A DNA stretch of 64,000 nucleotides from Cylindrospermopsis curvispora GIHE-G1 (GTDB taxonomy: Bacteria; Cyanobacteriota; Cyanobacteriia; Cyanobacteriales; Nostocaceae), in NCBI RefSeq assembly GCF_014489415.1, contig NZ_CP060822.1, forward strand, positions 3,457,501 through 3,521,500, written 5' to 3'. Both the position numbers and the translations under genes were made by a program. How positions within the stretch are numbered: position 1 is the first letter of the stretch; each line of letters starts with the position of its first letter. A model generated the notes under the pieces. The model was not told the origin of the DNA and searched no databases. It saw nothing but the letters and a program-made list of their open reading frames with translations. Shown in pieces: positions 32,601 to 40,953 of the stretch.

Positions 32601-33501
32601 CAAAACCATAAAAATATGGGATATGGCTACGGGAAGGGAGAAACACACTCTCACTGGGCATCAATCCTCGGTTAATAGTGTGACAATAAGCCCAGATGGC
32701 AAAACCTTGGTTTCTGCTAGTTATGACAATACCATAAAAATATGGGATATGGCTACGGGAAGGGAGAAACACACTCTCACTGGGCATCAATCCTCGGTTA
32801 ATAGTGTGACAATAAGCCCAGATGGCAAAACCTTGGTTTCTGCTAGTTTAGACAATACCATAAAAATATGGGATATGGCTAGGGGAAGGGAGAAACACAC
32901 TCTCACTGGGCATCTATTCGGGGTTAATAGTGTGACAATAAGCCCAGATGGCAAAACCTTGGTTTCTGCTAGTTTAGACAATACCATAAAAATATGGGAT
33001 ATGGCTAGGGGAAGGGAGAAACACACTCTCACTGGGCATCAATCCTCGGTTAATAGTGTGACAATAAGCCCAGATGGCAAAACCTTGGTTTCTGCTAGTT
33101 CTGACAAAACCATAAAAATATGGGATATGGCTACGGGAAGGGAGAAACACACTCTCACTGGGCATCAATCCTCGGTTAATAGTGTGACAATAAGCCCAGA
33201 TGGCAAAACCTTGGTTTCTGCTAGTTATGACAATACCATAAAAATATGGGATATGGCTACGGGAAGGGAGAAACACACTGTCACTGGGCATCAATCCTCG
33301 GTTAATAGTGTGACAATAAGCCCAGATGGCAAAACCTTGGTTTCTGCTAGTTATGACAATACCATAAAAATATGGGATATAAGTGATATAAGTGATATAA
33401 ATGTGAACTCACTTCTTCAAAAGGTTTGCAATAGAGTTAGGAATTATCTCCGTCATGATAATCTAGTACCAGTAGAGGATAGGTACTTGTGTGATCAATA
33501 A
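29659..33501 (+). CDS. CHAT protease - STAND NTPase - TM - 7 x WD40 protein
   Basis: 1280 residues from the ATG; paralogue of the gene at 14174-18886 with the same domain order: CHAT with His255 (FYSGHSS) and Cys296 (FNSCDG), STAND ATPase (GASGSGKSS near 458, VLIIADQFEE), one TM helix, then WD40. It carries only seven 42-residue repeats, exactly one propeller, against fourteen in the paralogue. The C-terminal tail NSLLQKVCNRVRNYLRHDNL is shared. The two are near-identical through the second half of the CHAT domain and most of the ATPase, but diverge in the N-terminal ~170 residues and at the repeat variable positions. The upstream ~110 bp are also conserved, and in-frame codons reach a TTG at 29608. 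Confidence 0.9.
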   Translation: MAINIVLRVLNGNFSDGFTTEIMTDGATETLSTIEKIKIRKNINIPNFYRKWQRILHSYTTRKISDVPNQETSINTEEWKLAKANIQDEYEQWLETQNISTLIKNLIKNLIDKNLIERRISSQNRELVRIHLNFSDNLNESSQQDNDILRRLPWGHYFNTHISNHNYDITFILSKDHTNKPTHANLFTSKAPKILAIFGGHQGELASSQSHEANELLKICEPNGATVILKNVTEQREFHQLLINDSYDILFYSGHSSSKDGGTIQFEQENSIIRDFKSDLIQATEKGLKIALFNSCDGLKIADFLTKEVGIPAVIVMKEPVPDEFAREFFERFLCRFVQENNCLSIAVDLAKNDIAYRENKDFPGATWLPIICYSNTQSEEFTWSKKRQVYISRQNIKIHNYFYHRQNDKSQCPYQGLFHFGPQEAEFFFGREIFIEDLYNAIQQNSTEQPNIIPLIGASGSGKSSLVLAGLVPRLEKQGNWLFTYFRPGEDLFLALSRALVPLYAPELNDTEKIVQPRNLATNLEQEMPLSDVFTHIQQRNYNRRVLIIADQFEEIYTLCRDDKTRHKFLDCLLKSFTPSSQIFLLITMRADFLSHALSYRPFGDILRKTDIKILAMNEQELTEVITRPAERLGVSFEGGLAATILSDVKQQTGNLPLLEFALTKLWESTQGVELTHKIYEEIGKVEGALSRYADDQYNQLRPEEKEKVQRIFIQLVRPGEGAEDTRRIAMKAEIGEENWSLVNKMADTRLVVTSANTSEQETVEVAHEALIRNWGELRNWIDSNREFRAWQERLRVIRQQWESTERDTELLLRGGMLVQAEERLKERPEDLINERKFIEESIQEKNRILQQEKAKQKREMMTAWGITAGSIVAVVVSVALGVTAVHQKNQAEINQARYLDQESWSLLAQDRWSEALPIAIKAGVIVRDKPGEFLYISSSLQRILQSDFEYSLRSTTTESGFTSVTISPDGKTLVSASLDKTIKIWDMATGREKHTLTGHQSSVNSVTISPDGKTLVSASYDNTIKIWDMATGREKHTLTGHQSSVNSVTISPDGKTLVSASLDNTIKIWDMARGREKHTLTGHLFGVNSVTISPDGKTLVSASLDNTIKIWDMARGREKHTLTGHQSSVNSVTISPDGKTLVSASSDKTIKIWDMATGREKHTLTGHQSSVNSVTISPDGKTLVSASYDNTIKIWDMATGREKHTVTGHQSSVNSVTISPDGKTLVSASYDNTIKIWDISDISDINVNSLLQKVCNRVRNYLRHDNLVPVEDRYLCDQ
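32542..33385 (+). repeat. Seven tandem 126-bp WD40 units
   Basis: Same unit as in the paralogue. Variable pairs are SS and FG before the VNS strand, and L, Y or S before the Asp plus K or N after it. Confidence 0.95.
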
Positions 33502-33601
33502 AGCCTGCTTCCTTAAACTTACCCCTGGGGTAGCACAAGCCGGAATTTTAGTCAGGGTTTCTACTTATGCTTTTAGTCTAAAGTCCGGATTTTAGTGCAA
33601 A

Positions 33602-36004
33602 CTACGGACCAACCCGAGCAAGGTTGAGTTTTAATGCGTCTTTGAAGCAATTCCGAGTCAGGAGTTTTGCCCGTAAATCTGTGTTTCCGAGGCTTGCACC
33701 TCCAAAATTAGCATCAGTAAGAGTAGCATTGTAGAAACTTGTACCACCTATAGCAGCAAAGGTAATAGCAAGATTACGTAGCCAACTATCTCTTATATCT
33801 CCTTTCATAGTACGATTAACAACATAATATATCAGTATGTTCCAGGCTAATGCTAAACCTAATGCTAAGCTTCCAGAACCAGCAAAGACAAGAGCCCCGA
33901 CTAGGGCTACGACCCCTATTAGTGCAACAGATCTGGCTCCGACTACGGCAAATGCAACAGCAAATGCTACGGATCCGACTACGGTAACAGATCCGACTAC
34001 GACTAAAGGTACGATCACTATCAGGATAAATATTAATTCCAAAGCATTTTTAGCATACTCTAATGCAAGAGTTATTAAACCAATTAAAAATAGATTTGAT
34101 AAAAGTAATAAGAAATAAACTATTATTAATAAAACTATTTGCCAGCGTTTTTGCAAACCTGCTTTTGCACCAATAAATTTTGCTCCTGTCAAATTAGCTT
34201 CTTTGAAATTTGTTCCTTTGATATCACATCTACTAAAATTTGCGCCTGATAGGTTTGCCCCTTTAAAACACTGCCCTCTCAGATTTTTTCCTTCAAAATA
34301 TCTTTGCCCCATTTGGTATTGAACCAGTACATTGTTATACTTTTCTTTAATGGGGAGAGTAGGTTTGTATAAGAGTTCTGCTTTTGTGTATTTATCCTGA
34401 ATACGATAAGTACTATGCAGATTTTTGATAATAATGGCGACATCAGGATGGTTTTCTCCCAAATACTGTTCTTTAAATAGAGCACGTTCGTAGAGAGGTT
34501 CTGCTTTTGCGTATTTACTTTGGTTATAATAAAAATTACCAAAGTCCTTGAGACTGGTTACGATATACGGATGATTTTCTCCCAAATACTGTTCTTTAAA
34601 TAGAGCACGTTCGTAGAGAGGTTCTGCATCTTCGTATCTTCCCTGTACTTTATAAAGACCTGCCAGATTATGAAGACTACTTGCGACGTCAGGATGGTTT
34701 TCTCTCAATTGCTGTTTATCAATAGAGAGAACAAGTTCGTAGGCAGATTCTGCATCTTCGTATCTTCCCTGCGCTTGATAAAGACCCGCCAGATTGTGGA
34801 GACTGCTTGCCATATCAGGATGGTTTTTTCCCAACTCCTGTTCACAAATAGAGAGAGCGCGCTCGTAAAGAGATTCTGCATCTTGGAATTTTCCTTGCAC
34901 TTGATAAAGACTTGCCAGATTGTTGAGACTGCTTACCAAAGAGGGATGGTTTTTTCCCAATTCCTGTTCCTTAATGGAAACTGAGCGGAGATAGAGAGGT
35001 TCTGCTTCTGTGTATCTTCTTTGCGCTTGATAAAGAGTTGCCAGATTGTTAAGACTGGTTGCCACAAAGGGATGGTTTTTTCCCAATTCCTGTTCCTTAA
35101 TGGAAACTGAGCGGAGATAGAGAGGTTCTGCTTCTGTGTATCTTCTTTGCGCTTGATAAAGAGTTGCCAGATTGTTGAGACTGTTTGCCACAGAGGGATG
35201 GTTTTCTCCCAATCTCTTTTCGCTCACAGTTAAACATTGTTCTCTATAAGGAGCAGCTTGCTGATAAAATCCCTGTGCTTCATAAAAGCGACATAAACCA
35301 ATAAAAGGCCAAATTAAATCCTCTTCCTCTAACCATTCATTCAACTCCTCTGCTGCGATTTTTAGGTGATCAATATACGGTTTTAATCGGGTAATATCTG
35401 CTAATGTCAAAGTCTCTTGAATATCTTTCGCAATAACAACCATTATCTTACAATAAGCCCGTTTAGCTTCCACTTTAAATACCGATTCCTCTAACTTTTT
35501 TTTTAAAAAATCCCGAATTAATGTATGTAATTCATACCAATTATTCCCTAAATCATTAACCAGATTCAGGTTTACCAAATTGTCAACAAACCACTCCTCT
35601 ATATCATCAGGATGGTGATCACCTAACAAACCATTAATTAAGGATTGAGAAAAAGGAGCTAGGGCAAATAAACTCAGGTGCATAGCCAAATTTTGACTAT
35701 TTTCATCCAGAGTTTCCCAGATTAAATCAAAATAGGGTTTAGATCCATTTTCTTTTGCCACCTGTTCTGCTACTTCTCGAATCTGAGGGTCATCTTTAAC
35801 TAGGGTCGCTATAGCCTCAATAGTTTCAGGTAAAGGGGTTTGATTTTCACTAATCTCTTGTAATTGATTAATAATTTCAGGAGACTTAGCCGCAATCAAA
35901 TCCCTCAACCGTGAGATTGCTCCATTTAAAGACAGTTCACCCACGCGGGCCAAGGCTTCAGTTAAAACAATTGTAACTATTCCAGCTAGGGTAAGGGGAT
36001 CCAT
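33602..36004 (-). CDS. TPR / pentapeptide-repeat membrane protein, STAND-receptor-like
   Basis: 800 residues. The N-terminal ~110 are helical (MDPLTLAGIVTIVLTEALAR). Then comes a winged-helix-like part (LSLFALAPFSQSLINGL, LVNDLGNNWYELHTLIRDFL) as found after NB-ARC ATPases, although no Walker motifs are present. Residues ~240-570 are about eight 42-residue kinesin-light-chain-type TPRs (SLNNLATLYQAQRRYTEAEP), some almost identical. Pentapeptides follow at ~595-640, hydrophobic helices at ~645-740 and a second pentapeptide stretch. Related proteins normally continue past ...LNLARVG, so the C-terminus is probably truncated near 33.6 kb. It may be a receptor that lost, or never had, its own NTPase. 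Confidence 0.8.
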   Translation of the reverse strand: MDPLTLAGIVTIVLTEALARVGELSLNGAISRLRDLIAAKSPEIINQLQEISENQTPLPETIEAIATLVKDDPQIREVAEQVAKENGSKPYFDLIWETLDENSQNLAMHLSLFALAPFSQSLINGLLGDHHPDDIEEWFVDNLVNLNLVNDLGNNWYELHTLIRDFLKKKLEESVFKVEAKRAYCKIMVVIAKDIQETLTLADITRLKPYIDHLKIAAEELNEWLEEEDLIWPFIGLCRFYEAQGFYQQAAPYREQCLTVSEKRLGENHPSVANSLNNLATLYQAQRRYTEAEPLYLRSVSIKEQELGKNHPFVATSLNNLATLYQAQRRYTEAEPLYLRSVSIKEQELGKNHPSLVSSLNNLASLYQVQGKFQDAESLYERALSICEQELGKNHPDMASSLHNLAGLYQAQGRYEDAESAYELVLSIDKQQLRENHPDVASSLHNLAGLYKVQGRYEDAEPLYERALFKEQYLGENHPYIVTSLKDFGNFYYNQSKYAKAEPLYERALFKEQYLGENHPDVAIIIKNLHSTYRIQDKYTKAELLYKPTLPIKEKYNNVLVQYQMGQRYFEGKNLRGQCFKGANLSGANFSRCDIKGTNFKEANLTGAKFIGAKAGLQKRWQIVLLIIVYFLLLLSNLFLIGLITLALEYAKNALELIFILIVIVPLVVVGSVTVVGSVAFAVAFAVVGARSVALIGVVALVGALVFAGSGSLALGLALAWNILIYYVVNRTMKGDIRDSWLRNLAITFAAIGGTSFYNATLTDANFGGASLGNTDLRAKLLTRNCFKDALKLNLARVGP

Positions 36005-36384
36005 AAATTAAGACCTCAGCTTAAATACAGTTGGTAGTTACCATAATTATAACACCAAAATTGTTTTACCCATTTTGGTGTCATTCTAGAAATCACCAGT
36101 GCGACGTCTCGTAGGGAGTGGCGAACCACCCCCTACGGGCGATCGCGAAGCACTCGCACTAGCGAGATCCCATTTATGGGGGGTAGGTAAGGGGGGGTAA
36201 ACTTTTGGCGAGGATGAAACCAAATCAAAAACAGAAGGGAACATCACCAGGACAAGCTCTTTTGGAAGGATTCCCATTATACAATCTAGCTGCACGACAG
36301 CTTATTTAAAAAAATCAATGGACTTAATTATTGCAATTTAACCAGAAATATCGAAATAATAAGTGCTTGTGCGACTGCACTACA

Positions 36385-36828
36385 TCATAAAAATTCCTGA
36401 AAGAGGTTATCAAATGGTTCTGTATTTTTCCAGCGATAGGTGTTAAAATCTCGATAATCAACTGACAAAATTCGCCCATGACCTAGTTGTTCTGCCAGAA
36501 TAACGAGAGAAGCATCGGCCAAATCCATCGGCAAATCTTGATATTTTTCTATCAGTTCTTCAATACACTGGCAATGATTTTGTTTCAGATCAAAGATTTG
36601 TAGTTTTCCTGTGGAAATTTTATTAATAAAGATTTTTGGAGCATCCACTCGTACTCTTTTTTGTAATAAATAGCAGGTCTCCGTAACGACGCACCAGGTT
36701 GTAATAAATTGCTGACTAGCTAAATCTTGAAATCTTTTTTTGGCGGCTATATGAACTGCATCTTGTTTATTAGCAAGAGCTAACCAAAAGCCTGTATCAA
36801 CTATGATCATATTTTTGATTAAGTTCAT
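36385..36828 (-). CDS. PIN-domain protein (VapC-like toxin)
   Basis: 147 residues. IIVDTGFWLALANKQDAVH holds the first conserved Asp, TETCYLLQKR the Glu, and DLPMDLADASLVILAEQLGHGR and SVDYRDF the later acids: a complete PIN ribonuclease active site. The start is at 36828 or the internal ATG at 36810. The end of a preceding frame overlaps it, consistent with a toxin-antitoxin operon, but that antitoxin is truncated (see 36797-36941). A toxin without its antitoxin would be expected to be inactive, silent or neutralised from elsewhere. Confidence 0.85.
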   Translation of the reverse strand: MNLIKNMIIVDTGFWLALANKQDAVHIAAKKRFQDLASQQFITTWCVVTETCYLLQKRVRVDAPKIFINKISTGKLQIFDLKQNHCQCIEELIEKYQDLPMDLADASLVILAEQLGHGRILSVDYRDFNTYRWKNTEPFDNLFQEFL

Positions 36829-36941
36829 TATCTATATAGTTTTTATAGTTTTTTGAGAGGTCTGTTTCAGCTTCTATACAACCGATAAAGTCTGACCAGT
36901 CTTGCAAGGAATTTTCTGAAGTTCTTTGTTGATTAAGAGGA
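36797..36941 (-). pseudogene. 3' remnant of the partner antitoxin gene
   Basis: Reading the minus strand gives LNQQRTSENSLQDWSDFIGC, then IEAETDLSKNYKNYIDNELN and a stop overlapping the PIN gene start, as in a coupled antitoxin. Its 5' part ends exactly where a dispersed repeat begins at 36942, and no start codon or DNA-binding domain is visible beyond. Confidence 0.6.
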
Positions 36942-36988
36942 TAAGTAGGGAGGCACAATTATTTGTAGGATGGGTCGAGTAACGAGAC
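36942..36988. repeat. Dispersed repeat, left half, in the antitoxin remnant
   Basis: TAAGTAGGGAGGCACAATTA through the GGGTCGAGTAACGAGACCC hairpin, then unrelated sequence. Confidence 0.75.
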
Positions 36989-37042
36989 CCCTCTTACTTC
37001 ATCCGGATTGTAAACAGGTGATCGCGAAGCACTCCTTACGGG

Positions 37043-37100
37043 CGATCGCTCTAAAAAATACTTAACGAATAATGATAATACAACCTATCAAGTGCTTGAT
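37043..37100. repeat. 58-bp repeat, also at 49379-49436
   Basis: Starts with GCGATCGCTCTAAAAAATAC and contains AATAATGATAATACAAC and ATCAAGTGCTT in both places. Confidence 0.75.
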
Positions 37101-37177
37101 TTGTTTATCTTAAACCGCGACCCCCAACTTGTCGGGGGATGAATCGCGGAAGGTTTCAACTGTTACGCCACATAAAA

Positions 37178-37777
37178 CTACGCAAATTCCACTTGTTCAT
37201 AAATGTCGGTTATGTTTAGTTGTAATTTTAAAGACTGCATCGAGAAGGTTTCTGCGCCTTTTTCATATTCCGTAAGTAGCCATTGACCTTGACTGGTTTT
37301 GGTAAACTGTTCAATGTTAACGCTATATTGATCAACCAAAATATACTCTTGTAGTTCAGGAATGGAACGATAATGGGTGAACTTGGTGCCGCGATCATAG
37401 TCTTGAGTTGACTGGGATAAAACTTCTATAATCAGCAAAGGATTTGTAATCGTAGTTTTACCTTGATAGTAAACAGGATCGCCGCTAATCACCATTACAT
37501 CAGGGTAAGTATATTGGTTGTAACGAGGTATCCAGAGCCTTACATCGCCAATGAAGACTCGATAGTGTTGACCTTTCAGAGCTACCTTTAGGGTAGTGCA
37601 TAAATTAGTTACTATTTCATTGTGATTAGTGGTACCTCCAACCATGGCGACTATTTCTCCATTTCTGTACTCATGCTTATATTCCGCCTTTTCTTCTAGA
37701 GACAAATATTCTTCTGGAGTAGAAACTTTTTTAGGCTTATCCTCAGCTTTTTTCTGCTCAATGATACTAACTGTCAT
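37178..37777 (-). CDS. Uma2 family endonuclease-like protein
   Basis: 199 residues, the classical length. The Uma2 pattern is clear: YLSLEEKAEYKHEYRNGEIV, GGTTNHNEIVTNLC, then YTYPDVMVISGDPVYY (Asp) and PLLIIEVLSQSTQDYDRGTK (Glu), YRSIPELQEYILVDQ. PD-(D/E)xK nuclease fold with unproven substrate. It is more typical than the Uma2 genes at the start of the window, which have shorter cores plus coiled coils. Confidence 0.9.
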   Translation of the reverse strand: MTVSIIEQKKAEDKPKKVSTPEEYLSLEEKAEYKHEYRNGEIVAMVGGTTNHNEIVTNLCTTLKVALKGQHYRVFIGDVRLWIPRYNQYTYPDVMVISGDPVYYQGKTTITNPLLIIEVLSQSTQDYDRGTKFTHYRSIPELQEYILVDQYSVNIEQFTKTSQGQWLLTEYEKGAETFSMQSLKLQLNITDIYEQVEFA

Positions 37778-37807
37778 AACTTAATTCTCCAATTATTCCA
37801 TTGCTTA

Positions 37808-37890
37808 TAAGTAGAGATGCACAATTATTTGTAGGATGGGTTAGCGGTAGGGTAACCCATGGGGGTGCCAACCTACGTTAATCTTACTTA
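37808..37890. repeat. Dispersed repeat, partly deleted
   Basis: TAAGTAGAGATGCACAATTA ... AACCTACGTTAATCTTACTTA, lying just upstream of the Uma2 start. Confidence 0.75.
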
Positions 37891-37944
37891 CTATCGTACC
37901 CGGTAACCTTAGGTCACTGGATTTTTTCAACGGTTATGGTGCGA

Positions 37945-38589
37945 TCACTTATTCAGCGAATTCCCTGCAGCAGCGCTTGCACTATCCCCTATAGATAAAT
38001 AGGTAATCTCAAAAATATAGTTCAAAACTCCGAATAACCGCTCTAAGTTAGATATACTATATTCTTCAATATTTTTGACAAAATTATCTTCTTCTAATTT
38101 GCTAAATTCCCAAATTTTACCATTAGAAACAATACCGTATAATGTTTGATTTAGTTGATTATTCAGTTTTTGTGCGGCAATTAATTCAGCTAAACATTGT
38201 CCCCAACCTTCTTCAAAGTTATCTTTTTTGGCTTCTACTAATATTAAATAAGGAGATTCAAAAATCACTTTTCCTCTCGAAGATCTTTTGGCAACAACAT
38301 AGTCAGGTATTCCTGATAATTTTTCGTCATAGTTTAGGGGTTGATGACTCCAAATCAATAAATTATCTCGGTACTTTTGCCATATTTCTGTTAGAATGGG
38401 GAAAATAATACCTTCGCAAATTGCATATTCTGAGTTAAAAACAACTCCTTCTTTTAGCAGTAATTTAAAGCGATTAATGAAATAAACATCTGGGGAGAAT
38501 GATTTTTCTTGTACAAAGTTTTCTTCTAGATAATTTAAGGGAAAATCATCCAAAACTTGAGCAATATTTTTATATTGATTAAAAGACAT
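37945..38589 (-). CDS. PD-(D/E)xK nuclease-like protein
   Basis: 214 residues from the chosen ATG (MSFNQYKNIAQVLDDF), which lies 9 bp after the upstream stop; a longer frame overlapping that gene is less likely. The motif GIPDYVVAKRS ... YLILVEAKKDNFEEGWGQCL gives the D...ExK core, followed by the QxxxE-like helix AELIAAQKLN. Such proteins are common in cyanobacteria as predicted nucleases of unknown target. It forms an operon with the DUF29 gene. Confidence 0.7.
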   Translation of the reverse strand: MSFNQYKNIAQVLDDFPLNYLEENFVQEKSFSPDVYFINRFKLLLKEGVVFNSEYAICEGIIFPILTEIWQKYRDNLLIWSHQPLNYDEKLSGIPDYVVAKRSSRGKVIFESPYLILVEAKKDNFEEGWGQCLAELIAAQKLNNQLNQTLYGIVSNGKIWEFSKLEEDNFVKNIEEYSISNLERLFGVLNYIFEITYLSIGDSASAAAGNSLNK

Positions 38590-38597
38590 AACTAATT

Positions 38598-39080
38598 TTA
38601 TCCTTCTGAGTCGGGTTTCAACTTTTGTGAAGGTAACCAACCGAAATCAAGCATTTGCTCCAGAGTATAGGGACAGATCTCCGGAAATATTGTCGGTGAT
38701 AACCCGGATTTTTTGATTGCCAGTTTCCGAGCTTTGTCGTAGTCTTTTGGTAGGATTGCCAAGAAGTGGTTATGAAGAACCCGGGACTCCAGCAGAGCAT
38801 CAAGTTCCAACCGGAAGTTATCAATTTCTTTTTCCCAACCTTTACCTGACCAAGGGCGTTCGGTTTGCCAATGTTCGTACAGTAGTAAATGGATGAGGAG
38901 TCGCAACAAATAACTTTCCACTTTATAACGTTGCTCTCTTCCCAATGCGTCTATTTCCTCAATTAAATTCCCCCAGTCAATGGCACTGAAATCTTGCTGC
39001 TTGAGTTGTGCTAGGGTTAAGTCTAACCAAGCAGGATAGTCCTGTTCGTAAAGCGAGGCGAGGTTTGTTGTTTGAACCAT
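38598..39080 (-). CDS. DUF29 family protein
   Basis: 160 residues with the DUF29 pattern: LYEQDYPAWLDLTLAQLKQQ, WGNLIEEIDALGREQRYKVE, LRLLIHLLLYEHW. All-helical, widespread and multicopy in cyanobacteria, function unknown. A second DUF29 gene lies at 55717-56151. It is followed 8 bp later by the PD-(D/E)xK gene. Confidence 0.9.
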   Translation of the reverse strand: MVQTTNLASLYEQDYPAWLDLTLAQLKQQDFSAIDWGNLIEEIDALGREQRYKVESYLLRLLIHLLLYEHWQTERPWSGKGWEKEIDNFRLELDALLESRVLHNHFLAILPKDYDKARKLAIKKSGLSPTIFPEICPYTLEQMLDFGWLPSQKLKPDSEG

Positions 39081-39269
39081 GGGGTTATCCGTTTGTTCTA
39101 GCTTTACTTAAAATAGTATATAGTCATAGGCCATCTAATGTCAATCAGGCAAGATATACAATACACCTAGATAAAGTATTTTGATGCGATTGGTTGTGAA
39201 TTAAGTCAATATGCTTAGCCTGATCAATCAATCGCTATTCCCAAAAATGGGTATTGAGCATGGTGTCAA

Positions 39270-39389
39270 TAAGTAGGGAGGCACAATTATTTGTAGAATG
39301 GGTCGAGTAACGAGACCCATGGGGGTGTTGGGTTTCATGCTTCAACCCAACCTACGTTAATCTTATATTTAATTCCACTGACCGACTTA
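39270..39389. repeat. Dispersed repeat, complete
   Basis: TAAGTAGGGAGGCACAATTA ... TTCCACTGACCGACTTA. It immediately precedes a 3' fragment of the ATPase/nuclease gene. Confidence 0.85.
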
Positions 39390-39402
39390 TCAGTTCCAAT
39401 AG

Positions 39403-39511
39403 TAACCGGTGGTGGTACATTAGAATGGGAATATGCCATTGGTTCTGGAAGGATGGATATTTGTTTACGCTATGGCAAGGCAGTAATGGGCATATAGTTA
39501 AAGGTGCGGAA
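39403..39511 (+). pseudogene. 3'-region fragment of the ATPase/nuclease gene
   Basis: Encodes GGGTLEWEYAIGSGRMDICL, then RYGKAVMGI and a stop (E to stop), matching the nuclease domain of the protein at 1517-3061. Confidence 0.85.
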
Positions 39512-39674
39512 TGTGGGATGGAGAGATATCTTCGGTGGTAGAAGAATCAGAACTAACTTCTTCAACCAAAATAACGACTTCAACAGTTTGTCCTACAGTC
39601 AGATCTGGAGATTGAATTTCAATTCTATTTCCTGGTAGGACTTTTGCTGTGGTGTACAAAGTTGATTTGACCAT
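39498..39674 (-). CDS. Small antitoxin-like protein
   Basis: 58 residues from the ATG at 39674 (MVKSTLYTTAKVLPGNRIEI), with VGQTVEVVILVEE typical of short beta-rich antitoxins that precede PIN-type toxins. The last residues overlap the ATPase fragment, so its natural C-terminus and any downstream toxin have probably been lost. A longer frame starting at 39722 is less likely. Confidence 0.5.
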   Translation of the reverse strand: MVKSTLYTTAKVLPGNRIEIQSPDLTVGQTVEVVILVEEVSSDSSTTEDISPSHIPHL

Positions 39675-39733
39675 TTTCAGCCCTTTGCTTATAATATTTG
39701 GCGCAAAATTAATTATAATCATCCGTAATGGAG

Positions 39734-39830
39734 TAGTTTGTTGGGTTTGGTATTAAACCCAACCTACGGTGAAATTCTTGCAGGAGCGCTTGTTAATCAA
39801 CTTGCATTTTGGCAAAAACATCTATTAGGG
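39734..39830. repeat. 97-bp copy of the mfd 3' end and downstream hairpin
   Basis: Nearly identical to 49442-49538, including the last 13 codons of mfd read on the minus strand and the GGGTTTGGTATTAAACCC hairpin. The next ~390 bp hold no gene. Confidence 0.9.
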
Positions 39831-40226
39831 AGCTTATAAAATCTGACTACATGACAGCTTAATGGTCAAAAAACCATAACATTTTATCCGATTTCTCCTC
39901 CAAATATTCCATTGTCCTGAGTATAGCCTTATTCTACATGGAGACTGGAACAGTGCTTTTGGGATACCCCTGAAAGCTTTGCGGGATAACCAGTCTTTCA
40001 CCCAGAGGAAGGCTAAGAAATGATCCTATGGTTGTAGCAGCGATAATGAGTTTGGATAACTGATTCATGGTAATGTCCTGAATAAATAGTGAAAGGCTAA
40101 ATTGAATAACTTTTAACGACAGAGAGTTTTTGCAAATTAACAGACAAGAAATTAGGTTGGAGTGAAGAAAACGTCCATATCACTCAACCTAAAAGAGATC
40201 GCTGACATTAGGCTATCTTGGTTAAT

Positions 40227-40748
40227 TTATTCCTTGGTTAAACGAGTACCTGTGTCCAAATTTAGCAACCCATCTGGAATTATTTGATATTTTCTTTCAC
40301 CAGATAATCCTGCTGAACTTCTCACTTTAACATAAACTAAATCTCCAGTACGTTTCCAAATACCTTCGATATTGGTAATTCTTGTACGCGGACGGGTGTA
40401 ACCACTGTTAATGAAAGATGAACATTTTTCTAAAAAATCCCCACTGTCATAAAAGAACGAAATACAGTCTTGCTTTATTCCTACATCACTATCACTCTTA
40501 GTTGAATTATAAGCAGCAATTAATTTGGGACTAGAGGAAGGAGAATTTTGATTTTGAGTAGTACATTCTGCGGGAATTGCGTTTGCTGCTGCTCTAGGAT
40601 TAGCTCCTATCGCTAGACCCAATAATGCACCAATTGCTGATCCAGTGCAGTATGCTGGTAAAGATTGCGCTTGAGCCATATTTATATTCCACCCGAGCAT
40701 AGAAACCATAGCTGTTCCACCAATCAATAATTGATTAAACTTGTTCAC
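40227..40748 (-). CDS. Exported protein of unknown function
   Basis: 173 residues from a GTG at 40748, chosen because it gives the same start (NKFNQLL) and the same upstream AGG(G/A)GTAAAAATTACT stretch as the lipoprotein gene at 42340. Signal peptide to about residue 28 (MAQAQ), a Gly/Ala-rich hydrophobic stretch (GSAIGALLGLAIGANPRAAA), and then a C-terminal beta-rich part (YVKVRSSAGLSGERKYQIIP). No family recognised. Confidence 0.7.
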   Translation of the reverse strand: MNKFNQLLIGGTAMVSMLGWNINMAQAQSLPAYCTGSAIGALLGLAIGANPRAAANAIPAECTTQNQNSPSSSPKLIAAYNSTKSDSDVGIKQDCISFFYDSGDFLEKCSSFINSGYTRPRTRITNIEGIWKRTGDLVYVKVRSSAGLSGERKYQIIPDGLLNLDTGTRLTKE

Positions 40749-40953
40749 AGTAATTTTTACCCCTGGTTTTTTAGTTTCTTGTTCATAATTAAAGCATGGA
40801 TTTTGGAGAAGAATCAATAAGTTGAATTAATTTCTTAGTTATTTCTCACATAGCAGTATGCGGTTGAAAAAAAATCAAATAGATAAGCTAAATTCTAAGT
40901 GTATGAAAAAATTTTCAATCAACACCAGTCCACATTTAAACCAACTTAGCAAA

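Noticed and set aside
36086-36295. 69-residue minus-strand frame
   Set aside because: It runs through HIP1-type and other repeats, has no ribosome site and no protein-like pattern. It does share GACAAGCTCTTTTGG with the 28.79 kb region, so it is repeat-derived.
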